A model generated the notes under the pieces. That model was given only the letters and a program-made list of their open reading frames with translations, was not told the DNA's origin and did not search any database. A program made the translations under genes and the position numbers. From Mesorhizobium loti (GTDB taxonomy: Bacteria > Pseudomonadota > Alphaproteobacteria > Rhizobiales > Rhizobiaceae), in assembly GCA_002356515.1 (NCBI GenBank), contig AP017605.1, positions 372,001 to 436,000 on the forward strand: 64,000 bases of DNA, read 5' to 3'. Position 1 is the stretch's first letter. Every line of letters begins with the position of its first letter. Below are positions 8,953-18,689 of the stretch, piece after piece.

Positions 8953-10950
8953 TTGGGCGGGATCGTGATTCGGATCGGCAGACGATCGCAGGAGTCAGTA
9001 CCGGATAAACTACACGGCGGCGCCACAGGGCCGTCGCATTTGACGCCGGTATCCTCGATGCGCAGTTTCTGGGGCCTGATGCGGGCCTACTGGTTCTCCG
9101 ACCGTTGGAAGGAGGCCTGGACACTCACCATCGTCATCGCCCTGCTGACGGCGCTTTCCAGCAAGGCCGGCGTCTGGTTTGCCGTGGCATTGGGCGAGTT
9201 GGGCAATTCGATTGCCTTCTTCCACGATGCCGCCAACACCAGCCCGCTGCGGGCAATTCTGACCAATGCCGGCATATTGGTGGTGCTGGTCGTGCTCAAG
9301 GATGCCGGCTTCACCGGCGTGCGCGGTCTTGTCTCCGCAACGTTGCACCGCAAATGGCGTGGCTGGCTGAACAGCCAGTTCAACCAGGCTCTGCTCGACG
9401 GCAATCATACCCATTTCCATGCCCAGCATGGTTCGGCGGCCGGCGGTATCGTGGCTCCCGACAACATCGACCAGCGCATCCAGGAATCCATCAAGGACAT
9501 GACCGGCGGGGCGATCGGTCTCGCCATGGGCGTTCTGGGTGTCGCGACCTCGCTGTATTTTATCGGTGAAAATCTGATCGGATCCTCGGTCGAGGTTAAA
9601 GGGCTGGAGTTCCTCGGCAGCTATGGCAGCGCAGTGCTGGCTTTCCTCGCCGTCGCCATTTACGTGCCCCTGAACACCTGGATCGCGGTCAGGCTTGGGC
9701 GCCTGCTCGAGCGGCTCAATATCCGCATGCAGCAGGCCGAGGGCAGCTACCGCAGTGAACTGACGACATTCCTGCGCCGCAGCTTCCATGTCGCCGCCTC
9801 GCATGGCGAGGACGTGCAAAAGTCGATGCACGACAAGCTCTATGTCGATATCGATAAAACCTGGGGCCGGCTCAATGTCGTCAACAACAGCTACACGTCG
9901 TTCGAGCTGATCTACAATTTCATCGGAGCCCGGATCGTCGCCTATGGCCCCGGTCTCGTGTCGTTCATCCACAATCGCCTGGACTACAAGGGCTACATAA
10001 CCGGCTCTGAAATGGTCGCTCAGCTGATCAGCCAGTGCTCGTGGTTCATCCATGTCATGCCGGCCATTGCGACGTTGCGTGCCAACAGCCAGCGCGTCAC
10101 CGAGCTGGCGAATGCGATCGAGAATGTTCAGCACCCGCAGGCGTTCTACAGCCAGACCGGCCGTTCAGACTTCCACTATGCCAGCCAGAATCCGGTTTTC
10201 GGCCTGACCATCCAGAAGCTCGAACTGGCGCATCAGGGCGAGGACGCAACACCGTTCCTCAGCGCCGCCAATTTGCGCTTCCGGCGCGGCGAGTGGACGT
10301 TCCTGAAAGGCGAATCCGGTTGCGGCAAGACTTCGTTGATCAAGGCGATCAACGGCCTCTGGCCGTATGGCCACGGCACCATCGTCTTCCCTGACGGGGT
10401 GAAGAGTTTTTATGCCGCCCAGGAGGTCAAGCTGCAGCAGGTGTCGCTGAAACAGCTGGTCTGCCTGCCGGGCTCCGAGCGCGACCATGGCGATTCCCAG
10501 GTCGCGTCCGCGCTGCACAAGGCCGGCCTTGGCGACTTCATCGAACACATGGCCCATGAGAGCCGAGAGGGCAAAAGCTGGGACCAGGTCCTGTCGGGCG
10601 GCCAGAAGCAGAAGCTGGTGGTGGCTCGCATCATCCTGCAGCAGCCGGGCCTGCTGTTCCTCGACGAGGCGACCGGTGCGCTCGACCCGGAGGGCAAGAT
10701 TGCCTTCCATCAGGCGATCAAGGACAATTGCCCCGATGTCACGGTGATCAGCGTTATGCACGAAGCGGTGGCGCCAAGATCGGCTGCCGGCACCGAGTTC
10801 TACCACTCGATCGTCCTGATCGCCGACGGCGTCGCCACCAAGAAACCGCTGGCTCCGACCCTGCCCGTCGAACTCACCACGATTCTGGCGCAGCCACGGC
10901 CGGTCGAGGACAAATGGCTGCGTTTCTCGCGTCGGCTGAAACAGAAATAA
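8953..10950 (+). CDS. ABC exporter, fused permease-ATPase, SbmA/BacA-like membrane domain (BclA/YddA type)
   Basis: 665-residue half-transporter. Residues about 40-360 form the ABC_membrane_2 (SbmA/BacA-like) domain, recognisable by WRGWLNSQFNQALLDGNHTHFH and NIDQRIQESIKDM. The C-terminal ATPase has Walker A GESGCGKTS, signature LSGGQKQK, Walker B LLFLDEATGALD and the H-loop histidine in SVMHEAV. Relatives include YddA and BclA; in Bradyrhizobium BclA imports nodule cysteine-rich peptides and supports bacteroid differentiation (known of the family; not shown here). The start is either TTG 8953 or GTG 8965. A palindrome lies just upstream. Confidence 0.85.
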   Translation: MGGIVIRIGRRSQESVPDKLHGGATGPSHLTPVSSMRSFWGLMRAYWFSDRWKEAWTLTIVIALLTALSSKAGVWFAVALGELGNSIAFFHDAANTSPLRAILTNAGILVVLVVLKDAGFTGVRGLVSATLHRKWRGWLNSQFNQALLDGNHTHFHAQHGSAAGGIVAPDNIDQRIQESIKDMTGGAIGLAMGVLGVATSLYFIGENLIGSSVEVKGLEFLGSYGSAVLAFLAVAIYVPLNTWIAVRLGRLLERLNIRMQQAEGSYRSELTTFLRRSFHVAASHGEDVQKSMHDKLYVDIDKTWGRLNVVNNSYTSFELIYNFIGARIVAYGPGLVSFIHNRLDYKGYITGSEMVAQLISQCSWFIHVMPAIATLRANSQRVTELANAIENVQHPQAFYSQTGRSDFHYASQNPVFGLTIQKLELAHQGEDATPFLSAANLRFRRGEWTFLKGESGCGKTSLIKAINGLWPYGHGTIVFPDGVKSFYAAQEVKLQQVSLKQLVCLPGSERDHGDSQVASALHKAGLGDFIEHMAHESREGKSWDQVLSGGQKQKLVVARIILQQPGLLFLDEATGALDPEGKIAFHQAIKDNCPDVTVISVMHEAVAPRSAAGTEFYHSIVLIADGVATKKPLAPTLPVELTTILAQPRPVEDKWLRFSRRLKQK

Positions 10951-11221
10951 CGATGGTTTCACCGCGACTTGCCGCATCTGGCGGCAGTCGGCGATCACAG
11001 TATCGCGATCGGAGCCATCAGGCGCCGTTTTCCTCACTCACCACGATTGACTCGGCAAGACGCACTCCTATGTTGCGCCCGCTTGCTGATAGTCAAACGC
11101 GAACCCGCAAGCGGAAAGGTCACCGCGCCATGCCTGGCGACAGTATTAGTCGAACGCAACCGCCGTCCGCCTAGACGTGACCTGAATGGTTCATGTCCTG
11201 CCGGACGGCAAGGAGTGAGCC

Positions 11222-12586
11222 ATGAACGATTTTTCTCCCGTAGCGGACGACGAGGCCGTCGCCATCGCCCGCATCCTTGCAAACGACCACGTTGCCGACG
11301 TGGTCGAGGCGCTCAACCATGAATCGCGCGAAACCGCGACGGACCTGCTTTGCGCGGTCCCCTTCGAGCGGCTGGTCGAGATTTTCGATCAGCCTGAACT
11401 CGAAGCTGCCCCCGAACTCGCCGACGCCCTGCCCCGCGCCAAGGCAAGCAAGCTCCTCACCGCCATGTCGGTCGACCGTGCTGCCGACATCCTGCGCGAA
11501 CTCGACGAGCCGGCACGCTCCGAACTGCTCGGTGCGCTGGCGCCGCCGCTGCGCGCGACCCTGCTGTCGATCCTGGGCTACCCCGAAGGCAGCGCCGCAT
11601 CGATCATGACGACGGAGTTCGTCAGCGTTCCCTCGGACTGGACCGTCGGGCGCACGCTCGACTACATCCGCAAGGTCGAGCGGACGCGCGAGACCGTCTA
11701 CGCGATCTACATCGTCGATCCGCAAACGCACCTACTGGTCCGGTCGACCGGCCTGCGCCGGCTGATCACCGGTGAACCGGACGACCCGATCCTGTCGGTG
11801 GCGCCGGACCGTGCGCCGGTGACCGTCACCCCGCTGACCGATCGCGAAAACCTGGCGCAGACGATCTCCAAATACGATCTGCTCGCCGTCCCCGTCGTCG
11901 ACCACGGCAAGATCCTCGGCATCGTCACCATCGACGACATCATCGACACGATGATCGAGGAGACGACGGAGGACGTGCACCGCTTCGGCGGCATGGAAGC
12001 GCTCGACGAGCCCTACATGAAGATGAGCTTCCTCGCCATGATCCAGAAGCGCGCCGGCTGGCTGTGCGCGCTGTTCCTCAGCGAAATGCTGACCGCCAAC
12101 GCCATGCAGAGCTATGAGAGCGAGCTGGAGAAGGCGATCGTGCTCACTCTGTTTATCCCGCTGATCATGAGCTCCGGCGGCAATTCCGGCTCACAGGCGA
12201 CTTCGCTGGTCATCCGGGCGCTGGCGCTGCGCGAGATCGGCCTCGGCGACTGGTGGCGGGTTGCCTTGCGCGAACTGCCGACCGGCTTCGTCCTGGGATC
12301 GATCCTCGGCGTTGTCGGCGTCTGCCGCATCGCGCTTTGGCAGTATTTCGGTTTCTACGACTACGGCCCGCACTGGCCGCTGATCGCCGCAACGGTTGGG
12401 GCGGCACTGGTCGGCATCGTCACTTTTGGTTCCCTGTCGGGATCGATGCTGCCGTTCGCCCTGAAACGGGTCGGTTTCGACCCCGCCAGCGCATCGGCGC
12501 CGTTCGTCGCCACGCTGGTCGATGTCACCGGGCTGGTGATCTATTTCTCGGTGGCGCTGGTGATCCTGCGCGGCACGCTGCTTTGA
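11222..12586 (+). CDS. mgtE: Magnesium transporter MgtE
   Basis: 454-residue Mg2+ channel/transporter of the inner membrane. In order: an N-terminal superhelical MgtE_N domain (residues about 20-125), a paired CBS domain (about 125-260, with SVPSDWTVGRTLDYIR and VPVVDHGKILGIVTIDDIID), and five transmembrane helices (about 285-450) with the pore signature PLIMSSGGNSGSQA. The length is normal. A GGAGTGAGCC ribosome-binding site precedes the ATG. The preceding 270-base gap shows no recognisable Mg2+ riboswitch. The stop codon overlaps the start of a dispersed repeat. Confidence 0.93.
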   Translation: MNDFSPVADDEAVAIARILANDHVADVVEALNHESRETATDLLCAVPFERLVEIFDQPELEAAPELADALPRAKASKLLTAMSVDRAADILRELDEPARSELLGALAPPLRATLLSILGYPEGSAASIMTTEFVSVPSDWTVGRTLDYIRKVERTRETVYAIYIVDPQTHLLVRSTGLRRLITGEPDDPILSVAPDRAPVTVTPLTDRENLAQTISKYDLLAVPVVDHGKILGIVTIDDIIDTMIEETTEDVHRFGGMEALDEPYMKMSFLAMIQKRAGWLCALFLSEMLTANAMQSYESELEKAIVLTLFIPLIMSSGGNSGSQATSLVIRALALREIGLGDWWRVALRELPTGFVLGSILGVVGVCRIALWQYFGFYDYGPHWPLIAATVGAALVGIVTFGSLSGSMLPFALKRVGFDPASASAPFVATLVDVTGLVIYFSVALVILRGTLL

Positions 12587-12682
12587 GCAATTCCAGGAAA
12601 AGTGTGAGACGGTTTTCCGTCCGGAATTGCGTTAACAGAAGATAGATCGGTTCTGCGTTTCCGTGAAACGATGAACCGATCT
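12585..12682. repeat. RIME-like dispersed palindromic repeat, copy A
   Basis: About 98 bases with two separate palindromes. The first pairs GCAATTCC with GGAATTGC and, nested, GGAAAA with TTTTCC; the second pairs GATCGGTTC with GAACCGATC and, nested, GTTTC with GAAAC. The layout of two large palindromes in about 100 bases matches the rhizobial intergenic mosaic elements (RIME). A related copy in reverse orientation lies at 43240-43344. Confidence 0.75.
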
Positions 12683-12744
12683 GGCGCAACTGTCTCCGCC
12701 GCTGGCGATGGCCGGCGGCGGGTCCTGTCCTTCCCGAAATTGCC

Positions 12745-13908
12745 TTAGGCCTGCCTGCCATAGATGGCGTCGCGCAGCGCATCGGGAAAGGCGCCCATCA
12801 TGCCGGCGATGGCCGTATTCGTCAGCGCCACCACCGTCAGGTCCAACGCCGGATCCACGAACCAGGAATGACCGTAGACGCCGCCCCAGCGCCAGGTGCC
12901 GGCGGTCTGAGGCGTCGATGCGGCGAGCGGGTCGCGCAGGACGCTGAAGCCGAGACCCCAGCCCCAGCCGGGCATGGTGGTTTCGAGGCCCGGTATCGCA
13001 TCCCCAGTCATCGCCGCTGCCGTTTCGGGGCGGATGACGGGTCCGCCGCCTGAACGCAGCGCCTCGAGCAGCTTGAGCACATCGCCGGCGTTGCCGTTCA
13101 TGCCGGTACCGCCCGAGGCGAAGGAAGCGGGATCGAAGACACGGCCGGGCGAGTATGAGATGAAACCGTCGCCGAAGGGCACACGGTGATGTTCTCCCAT
13201 CACGATGGCCTTGCCGGGCCCGTCGGCGTAGGGTGTCACCAGCCGGGATCGATCGCGCACGGCAAAGGCCGCGTCATGCATGCCGAGCGGCTGGACGACC
13301 AAGCGATCGACCAGCTCCGGCAAGGAGGCGCCCGTGGCTCTCGCCATCGCCTCGCCCAGCACATCCATCGCCACCGAATAGCCCCAGCCCGTTCCCGGCG
13401 CATAGGACAGCGGCACCGAGGCAATACGGCGGAGATTCTCGGCCACGGACAGGCCGGGCTGGTCGAGACCATCGGAGATATCAGCGCGATGATAGGGCCC
13501 GTCCGCCGCCTGACGAAAACGGTAGTCCAGCCCAGCGGTGTGCGTCAGCAGATGTCGGATGGTGATGACCGGCTCGCTGCCATCCATGAGCTTCGGCCGG
13601 AATTCCGGGATGAATTTTGCCAAGGAATCTTCCAGGCCGATGTCGCCGGCTTCGACAAGGGCAAGTGCGGCGGTCGCGACGACGGGTTTGGTGACCGACG
13701 CAAGCCGGAAGATTGCGTCCGGCGCCATCGGCTTCTTCGCTTCGCGGTCGGCAAGGCCGGCGGCGCGGCTGTAGAGGATCTCGCCGCGCCGGGCGACAAG
13801 GATCACGGCGCCGACGATGCGTCCATCCGCGACGGCCCTGTCGACTACCTGATCGACACGTCCGCCGAACTCGTGGTCGAGCGGAGTGGAGCTGGTGGCC
13901 ACGGACAT
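12745..13908 (-). CDS. Serine hydrolase, class C beta-lactamase fold
   Basis: 387-residue protein of the beta-lactamase/DD-peptidase/esterase superfamily. The nucleophile motif SxxK is SVTK at residues 71-74, preceded by the typical IFRLAS; the second motif is GWGYS, in the position of YxN; HTAGLDYRF follows the usual LLTHTAG signature. No signal peptide is visible, so it is probably a cytoplasmic esterase or peptidase rather than a beta-lactamase. It lies 42 bases upstream of gor on the same strand, so the two may be co-transcribed (gor lies beyond its start, so gor is the first gene). Confidence 0.85.
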   Translation of the reverse strand: MSVATSSTPLDHEFGGRVDQVVDRAVADGRIVGAVILVARRGEILYSRAAGLADREAKKPMAPDAIFRLASVTKPVVATAALALVEAGDIGLEDSLAKFIPEFRPKLMDGSEPVITIRHLLTHTAGLDYRFRQAADGPYHRADISDGLDQPGLSVAENLRRIASVPLSYAPGTGWGYSVAMDVLGEAMARATGASLPELVDRLVVQPLGMHDAAFAVRDRSRLVTPYADGPGKAIVMGEHHRVPFGDGFISYSPGRVFDPASFASGGTGMNGNAGDVLKLLEALRSGGGPVIRPETAAAMTGDAIPGLETTMPGWGWGLGFSVLRDPLAASTPQTAGTWRWGGVYGHSWFVDPALDLTVVALTNTAIAGMMGAFPDALRDAIYGRQA

Positions 13909-13950
13909 GGATTGCTCCCTTGGCGGCGAGTGCTGGCGGCTTGCGAAAAG

Positions 13951-15339
13951 TCAGACGCGCTGGCCGTCCTTGACGCGGTAGGTCGGCTTGTACATGGTGA
14001 CGAGCTCTTCCGCGGCGGTCGGGTGCACGGCCATCGTGCGGTCGAAATCATCCTTGGTCAGCCCAGCCTTCAGCGGAATGCCGAGCAGCTGCGCCATTTC
14101 GCCGGCATCCGGCCCCAATATATGGGCGCCGAGCACTTTGCGGGTCGCGCCATCGACCACCAGCTTGATCAGCATCTTCTCGTCGCGGCCCGACAGCGTA
14201 TGCCGCATCGGCCGGAAGCTGGCGCGGTAGATCTCGATGTCGGCGAAACGCTTCACCGCGTCATCTTCCGACAGGCCGACCGTGCCGATTTCCGGTTGTG
14301 AGAAGACCGCGGTTGCGATCGTCTCGTGATCGGGCGCGGTCGGGTTGCCCTTGAATGCCGTCTCGACGAAGCACATCGCTTCGTGGATCGCCACCGGCGT
14401 CAGCTGCACGCGGTTGGTGACGTCGCCGATCGCCCAGATGTTGTCGATGTTGGTGCGGGAATAGTCGTCGACCTTGATCGCGCCGGCCGCGGTCATCTCG
14501 ATGCCGATGCCTTCCAGGCCCATATTCTCGGTGTTGGGGATGCGCCCGATGGCCAGCATGACCTGGTCAACCGTCAGCGTCTGGCCGGTGGTGAGACGCG
14601 CGTCGAGCCGGCCGTCCGGCCGCTTGCGCACACCTTCGCTCACCGCGTGGCAGAGTATCTTGATCCCCTTCTTTTCCATGGTCTCGTGCAATGTGCGGCG
14701 CAGATCCATGTCGAAGCGGCTGAGGATCTCCTTGCCGCGATAGACCAGCGTGGTGTCGACGCCGAGGCCGTGGAAGATGTTGGCGAACTCGACCGCGATA
14801 TAGCCGCCGCCCTCGATCATGATCGCCTTAGGCAACTCCTTGAGGTCGAAAGCCTCGTTGGAGAAGATGCAGTGTTCGTGGCCGGGCAGTGCCGGATGCG
14901 CGGCCGGACGGCCGCCGGTGGCGATCAGGATCTTGTCGGCGGTGACGGTGCGGTCCTCGCCCAGAAGATGGATCACATGTGGGTCGACGATCATCGCCCG
15001 GGAATGAAAGGGCTCGCCGCCGGCGCCCTCGACATTCTTCTTGTAGATCGCCTCCAGCCGGCTGATCTCGCGATCCTTGTTGGCGACCAGCGTGCGCCAG
15101 TCGAAACTGGCTTCCGGCACCGTCCAGCCATAACCGGCCGCGTCGGCGAAATGCTCCGGAAATTGCGAGGCGTAGACATAGAGCTTCTTCGGTACGCAGC
15201 CGCGGATGACGCAGGTGCCGCCAAAACGGTATTCCTCGGCGATGCCGACGCGCTTGCCGAGTGCCGCGGCGACGCGCGCCGCCCTCACCCCGCCCGAGCC
15301 GCCGCCGATGACGAAGAGATCGTAGTCGTAACCGGCCAT
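13951..15339 (-). CDS. gor: Glutathione-disulfide reductase
   Basis: 462-residue NADPH-dependent flavoprotein disulfide reductase that regenerates glutathione in the cytoplasm. The FAD motif GGGSGG is at residues 12-17, the redox pair lies in GGTCVIRGCVPKK (C43 and C48), the NADPH domain contains GGGYIAVEFANI, and the C-terminal dimer interface carries the catalytic HPTAAEE. The variant IRGCVPKK in place of NVGCVPKK is normal for alphaproteobacterial enzymes. It is transcribed ahead of the serine hydrolase gene and is separated from the upstream DUF2059 gene by a terminator. Confidence 0.93.
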   Translation of the reverse strand: MAGYDYDLFVIGGGSGGVRAARVAAALGKRVGIAEEYRFGGTCVIRGCVPKKLYVYASQFPEHFADAAGYGWTVPEASFDWRTLVANKDREISRLEAIYKKNVEGAGGEPFHSRAMIVDPHVIHLLGEDRTVTADKILIATGGRPAAHPALPGHEHCIFSNEAFDLKELPKAIMIEGGGYIAVEFANIFHGLGVDTTLVYRGKEILSRFDMDLRRTLHETMEKKGIKILCHAVSEGVRKRPDGRLDARLTTGQTLTVDQVMLAIGRIPNTENMGLEGIGIEMTAAGAIKVDDYSRTNIDNIWAIGDVTNRVQLTPVAIHEAMCFVETAFKGNPTAPDHETIATAVFSQPEIGTVGLSEDDAVKRFADIEIYRASFRPMRHTLSGRDEKMLIKLVVDGATRKVLGAHILGPDAGEMAQLLGIPLKAGLTKDDFDRTMAVHPTAAEELVTMYKPTYRVKDGQRV

Positions 15340-15390
15340 GATGGGACTCCTGGAGAGGGAAATTCAAGCCAGAGGTAGGATGCAAAACGC

Positions 15391-15420
15391 CAAAAGAAAA
15401 GCCCGGACAAAGCCGGGCTT
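15391..15420 (-). terminator. Intrinsic terminator of the DUF2059 gene
   Basis: On the minus strand GCCCGG and its complement CCGGGC (15401-15418) form a stem around a six-base loop, followed by TTTTCTTTT. It lies 40 bases beyond the stop of the DUF2059 gene and before gor. Confidence 0.75.
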
Positions 15421-15459
15421 TCTGGTCCAGAGGCAGCTACGCTGCCTCGAAAAATGAAA

Positions 15460-16083
15460 TCAATTCTGCGTGCCGTCGGCAGGCGCCGAACCGTCGGCGG
15501 GCGCGGCGCCATCCGCCGGAGCCGCATTGTCGGCCGGAGCGGCACTATCAGCGGGCGCTGGAGCAGGCGCAGCCGGTGCCGCGGCCTTGGCAGCCGCTGC
15601 CAGCGTTTCGCCGACCTGCTGGGCGAGATCGCGGGCCAGGCCATTCTGCCAGATATCGGCTGCCTTGACCAAATCTCGCGTCACGGTCGGACCGCTGTCG
15701 AGCAGCTTCTTGCCGGCGTCGGAACTGTAGAAGGCCGCGATGTCGTTGAGGTCTTTCTCGGAAAACACCTTCGCATAGGCAAGGGCCGCTTCCTTCTCGA
15801 GATCGGCGCGGCGCGAGGCCAATGCCAGCGCCTTCTCGTTGACGGTCTTGCCGATCAATTCCTGCATGTCCGGGTTCTTCTGGATCAGCTGTGATTCGAG
15901 CGCTGCGGCCGCCTGCGGCAGAATGTTGTCGAACGGATCGGTCGCATGGATCGCTGCGACCGCCGCCCGGGCGGCCTTCAGGTGCGATTCGGTGACGTCC
16001 TGCGAAAACGCCGGCGACGACAAGGCGAAAACGGCCGAAGCCGCCAGAACGACGCAAAGGCTGCGAACCCGGTTATGCAACAT
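15460..16083 (-). CDS. DUF2059 domain-containing secreted protein with Ala-Pro-Ala-Asp tail
   Basis: 207-residue exported protein: signal peptide 1-28 (ending AFS), a helical DUF2059 domain (about residues 85-150; [18 protein letters not shown]), and a low-complexity C-terminal tail of about 40 residues built of repeated APADxA/APADG units. DUF2059 proteins are periplasmic or surface proteins of unknown function. The signal peptide fixes the ATG at 16083, 11 bases inside the 3' end of rpiA, so translation of the two is probably coupled. A terminator follows. Confidence 0.82.
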   Translation of the reverse strand: MLHNRVRSLCVVLAASAVFALSSPAFSQDVTESHLKAARAAVAAIHATDPFDNILPQAAAALESQLIQKNPDMQELIGKTVNEKALALASRRADLEKEAALAYAKVFSEKDLNDIAAFYSSDAGKKLLDSGPTVTRDLVKAADIWQNGLARDLAQQVGETLAAAAKAAAPAAPAPAPADSAAPADNAAPADGAAPADGSAPADGTQN

Positions 16084-16801
16084 GGTTGGTAGAACTCCCT
16101 GGTTTTCGGGCGGCATGGACGGTTTGGATGCCGTCGCCGCCGGCGATGATGGCCGCTGACGCCAGCCCGATGAAAAGACCATGCTCGACCACGCCCGGAA
16201 CGGCGTGGAGAGCATTCGAAAGCGCTCTTGTATCCGGAATGCGGCCAAAAGATGCATCGAGGATAAAATGGCCGCCGTCTGTAACAAAAGCCTGGCCTCC
16301 CGTCATCCTCAATGTAATGGGACCGGCAAGGCCGAGATTTGCAGCCGCCGCGGCCACCGCGATCTCGGTGGCGCGCAGGCCGAACTGGTTGACTTCGATC
16401 GGCAGCGGAAACCGGCCGAGCGTCTCGACCATCTTCGAGCGGTCAGCGATGACGATCATGCGCTGCGAGGCCGCGGCGACGATCTTCTCGCGCAGCAGCG
16501 CGCCGCCGCCGCCCTTGATCAGGGTCAGTTCCGGGTCGACCTCATCGGCGCCGTCGACGGTGAGATCGAGCTCGGGCGTTTCCTCCAATGTCGACAATGG
16601 CACGCCAAGCTCGCGGCAAAGTGCTGCGGTGCGCTCCGATGTCGGCACACCGATGACGGCCATGCCGGTGGCGACCTTATCGGCGAGCAGCCGTACGAAC
16701 TCTTCCGCCGTGGTGCCGGTGCCGATGCCGAGCCGCATGCCATCGCTGACATGGGCAAGGGCGGCCCGCGCGGCCTCGACCTTCAATTGTCTTGCATCCA
16801 T
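16073..16801 (-). CDS. rpiA: Ribose-5-phosphate isomerase A
   Basis: 242-residue enzyme of the pentose phosphate pathway, interconverting ribose-5-phosphate and ribulose-5-phosphate. It shows [37 protein letters not shown] (catalytic Asp/Glu/Lys region) and PIEVNQFG. The frame runs upstream to 16939 through a dispersed palindromic repeat; the family start is the ATG at 16801. It overlaps the DUF2059 gene by 11 bases and is divergent from gph, another sugar-phosphate gene. Confidence 0.93.
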   Translation of the reverse strand: MDARQLKVEAARAALAHVSDGMRLGIGTGTTAEEFVRLLADKVATGMAVIGVPTSERTAALCRELGVPLSTLEETPELDLTVDGADEVDPELTLIKGGGGALLREKIVAAASQRMIVIADRSKMVETLGRFPLPIEVNQFGLRATEIAVAAAAANLGLAGPITLRMTGGQAFVTDGGHFILDASFGRIPDTRALSNALHAVPGVVEHGLFIGLASAAIIAGGDGIQTVHAARKPGSSTNHVA

Positions 16802-16825
16802 GCCGCTTGCTGCCCCGGGAACCTT

Positions 16826-16873
16826 ATGCATGTCGCCCAAAAGTGACCTCGGTTTTGGGGAAACGACATGCAT
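16826..16873. repeat. 48-base palindromic repeat, copy A
   Basis: Outer arms ATGCATGTCG and CGACATGCAT (exact inverse) with inner arms CCAAAA and TTTTGG. The same 48-base architecture, in the same orientation, recurs at 24931-24978. It lies between the divergent rpiA and gph genes. Confidence 0.8.
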
Positions 16874-17008
16874 GAAACTGAGTGCTCGGGCTCCTAGCAT
16901 TTTTGCCGGTCGGGTCAAAGCCCTTGGGCGCCTGTCCACCGCTCTGCTTGCCTTGGCGCGCCGCAGCCGCTATCGCCTGCCGATGCACAAACCTGCGCAG
17001 GATGGATC

Positions 17009-17692
17009 ATGACTCGCCCGATCATCGTGTTCGACCTCGACGGAACGCTGGTTGATACGGCACCGGACCTGCTCGACAGCCTCAACCACAGCCTGGCCGC
17101 CAGCGAACTCGCCGCCGTCGACGAGGCCGGCTTCAGGCGCTTCGTCGGCCATGGCGGACGCGTGATGATAGAGCGGGCGCACGCCGCCCAGCAGCGCTCG
17201 CTTGATGTCGCCGAGCATGACCGGCTGCTAAAACTGTTCCTCGATCATTACACCGACAACATCCCCGGCAAATCGCGCCCCTACCCCGGTGTCATCGAGG
17301 CGATCGCCCGCTTCGAGAAGGCGGGCTATCTCCTGGCCATCTGCACCAACAAATATGAAGCCAATTCGTTGGCGCTGATCGAGGCGCTCGGCCTGACCAA
17401 ACATTTCGCAGCGATCGCCGGCCAGGATACGTTCGCGTTCCGCAAGCCCGATCCGCGCCACCTGACCGAAACCATCAAGCTGGCCGGCGGCGACCCGCAC
17501 CGCGCCCTGATGGTCGGCGATTCGCAAACCGACATCGACACCGCCAAGGCCGCCGGCATTCCGGTGGTGGCCGTCGATTTCGGCTACACCGACCGGCATG
17601 TCCGCGAATTCGAGCCCTCGGCGGTGATCTCGCATTTCGACGCGCTGACGGTGGATCTGGCGGAGCGGCTGATCAAGGCCGCGGGACACTGA
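17009..17692 (+). CDS. gph: HAD-family hydrolase, probable phosphoglycolate phosphatase
   Basis: 227-residue haloacid-dehalogenase-fold phosphatase of subfamily IA. Motif I is FDLDGTLVDTAPDL, motif II lies in ICTNK, motif III in FRKPDPRHL, and motif IV is VGDSQTDIDTAKAAG. The sequence fits phosphoglycolate phosphatase, which removes 2-phosphoglycolate formed during DNA repair or oxygenase side reactions. The ATG at 17009 has GGATC close upstream. Subfamily IA substrates overlap, so the exact substrate is inferred. Confidence 0.85.
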   Translation: MTRPIIVFDLDGTLVDTAPDLLDSLNHSLAASELAAVDEAGFRRFVGHGGRVMIERAHAAQQRSLDVAEHDRLLKLFLDHYTDNIPGKSRPYPGVIEAIARFEKAGYLLAICTNKYEANSLALIEALGLTKHFAAIAGQDTFAFRKPDPRHLTETIKLAGGDPHRALMVGDSQTDIDTAKAAGIPVVAVDFGYTDRHVREFEPSAVISHFDALTVDLAERLIKAAGH

Positions 17693-17830
17693 GCGGACAG
17701 CAACGAGAATACCGTCGGGACGACCCCGAAATGGCGCAGAATCCGATCTCCAAAGAACGCCAGACAGCGCCTTGACTTAACCGGCCGGCCTCCCTTATAT
17801 CGCGGCTCGCTTGGCCTTTGGGCAACGAGC

Positions 17831-17905
17831 GGGCGATTAGCTCAGCGGGAGAGCACACCCTTCACACGGGTGGGGTCGCAGGTTCAATCCCTGCATCGCC
17901 CACCA
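17831..17905 (+). tRNA. tRNA-Val (anticodon CAC)
   Basis: A complete 75-base cloverleaf with encoded CCA: acceptor GGGCGAT/ATCGCCC, D-arm with GCTCAG and GAGC, anticodon stem CACCC/GGGTG around loop TTCACAC (anticodon CAC, reading GUG), T-arm GCAGG/CCTGC around TTCAATC, discriminator A then CCA. Intact; it decodes valine. Confidence 0.95.
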
Positions 17906-18126
17906 TCCAACCAACCGAGAGCGTTGGATGAATTGGCTTCTACGGAAATCCTTGAAAATCGGAATTGGCGCTTAACTCGAAAAGACCGTCGGCCTACCGC
18001 TGAATCTTGGCCGGGAAAAGCTCGACGCTCCTAGGTCTCGACTGCCCCACCGTGGCTGTAGGCGCGCGTAGCGCGGGTGCGGGGATAACTGATACATGAC
18101 CCATATATGTCTTTGGGGACGCTTCA

Positions 18127-18594
18127 ATGAAACCGCTTAGCCCATTCGCACGAGACTTTCTGGTTGCTCTTGCCGAGTCGACGCTTGGGATGCTCCCCTT
18201 CGGTCGTAGGATCGGCGGTGTGTTGCTGAAACATAGTGGGTTGTTGAGTTCGGCGACCCTGAACGTCGACGAACGACTTCGGAAAATCGAGGTTGCCCGA
18301 TCGAACCTGCAAGAGGCGCTGGAAGCAGTAGATGAATTGAAGGACGAGGCCCAACGCAATCAAGAGGCCCTTGCCGACCTAAGCTTAAAGTTGGATCAGC
18401 GCGAGCGCGAAAAGGGAGAGCTCGATGCGAAGTTGTCTGAGTTGAGAACTCTCACAGACATAAGCGCGACGACGTTGCAGAGCGTGTTTCGTGTACCTTC
18501 TCGCGCTTCCATCTGGGCTGAAAGGCTAATTGGGTTCGTCATTGGCGTCGGGGCTTCGGTAGTGGCGTCGATGATATACGTTAGACTTCCTTGA
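18127..18594 (+). CDS. Hypothetical protein, coiled coil with C-terminal membrane anchor
   Basis: 155 residues. Residues about 45-110 are a charged, heptad-like helix (repeated LEEAL, DELKDEAQ, LKLDQREREKGELDAKL); residues about 133-151 form one hydrophobic helix (LIGFVIGVGASVVASMIYV) with a two- or three-residue tail. This suggests a tail-anchored coiled-coil protein. I do not recognise a family. It lies 220 bases downstream of the tRNA-Val gene, with codon use less GC-biased than the neighbours, so it may be recent cargo at a tRNA locus; no att repeat was seen. Confidence 0.6.
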   Translation: MKPLSPFARDFLVALAESTLGMLPFGRRIGGVLLKHSGLLSSATLNVDERLRKIEVARSNLQEALEAVDELKDEAQRNQEALADLSLKLDQREREKGELDAKLSELRTLTDISATTLQSVFRVPSRASIWAERLIGFVIGVGASVVASMIYVRLP

Positions 18595-18689
18595 TTTGCT
18601 GATATGTTACTTCTTACTCACTGGAGCGGCTACGCAGGAGCCTCAGATCAAGAACAATAGTGTTCTGGGCTAATAGAGCCACATCAGCC

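Noticed and set aside
10951..11221. Search for a magnesium riboswitch upstream of mgtE
   Set aside because: No conserved M-box or ykoK core could be identified by eye.
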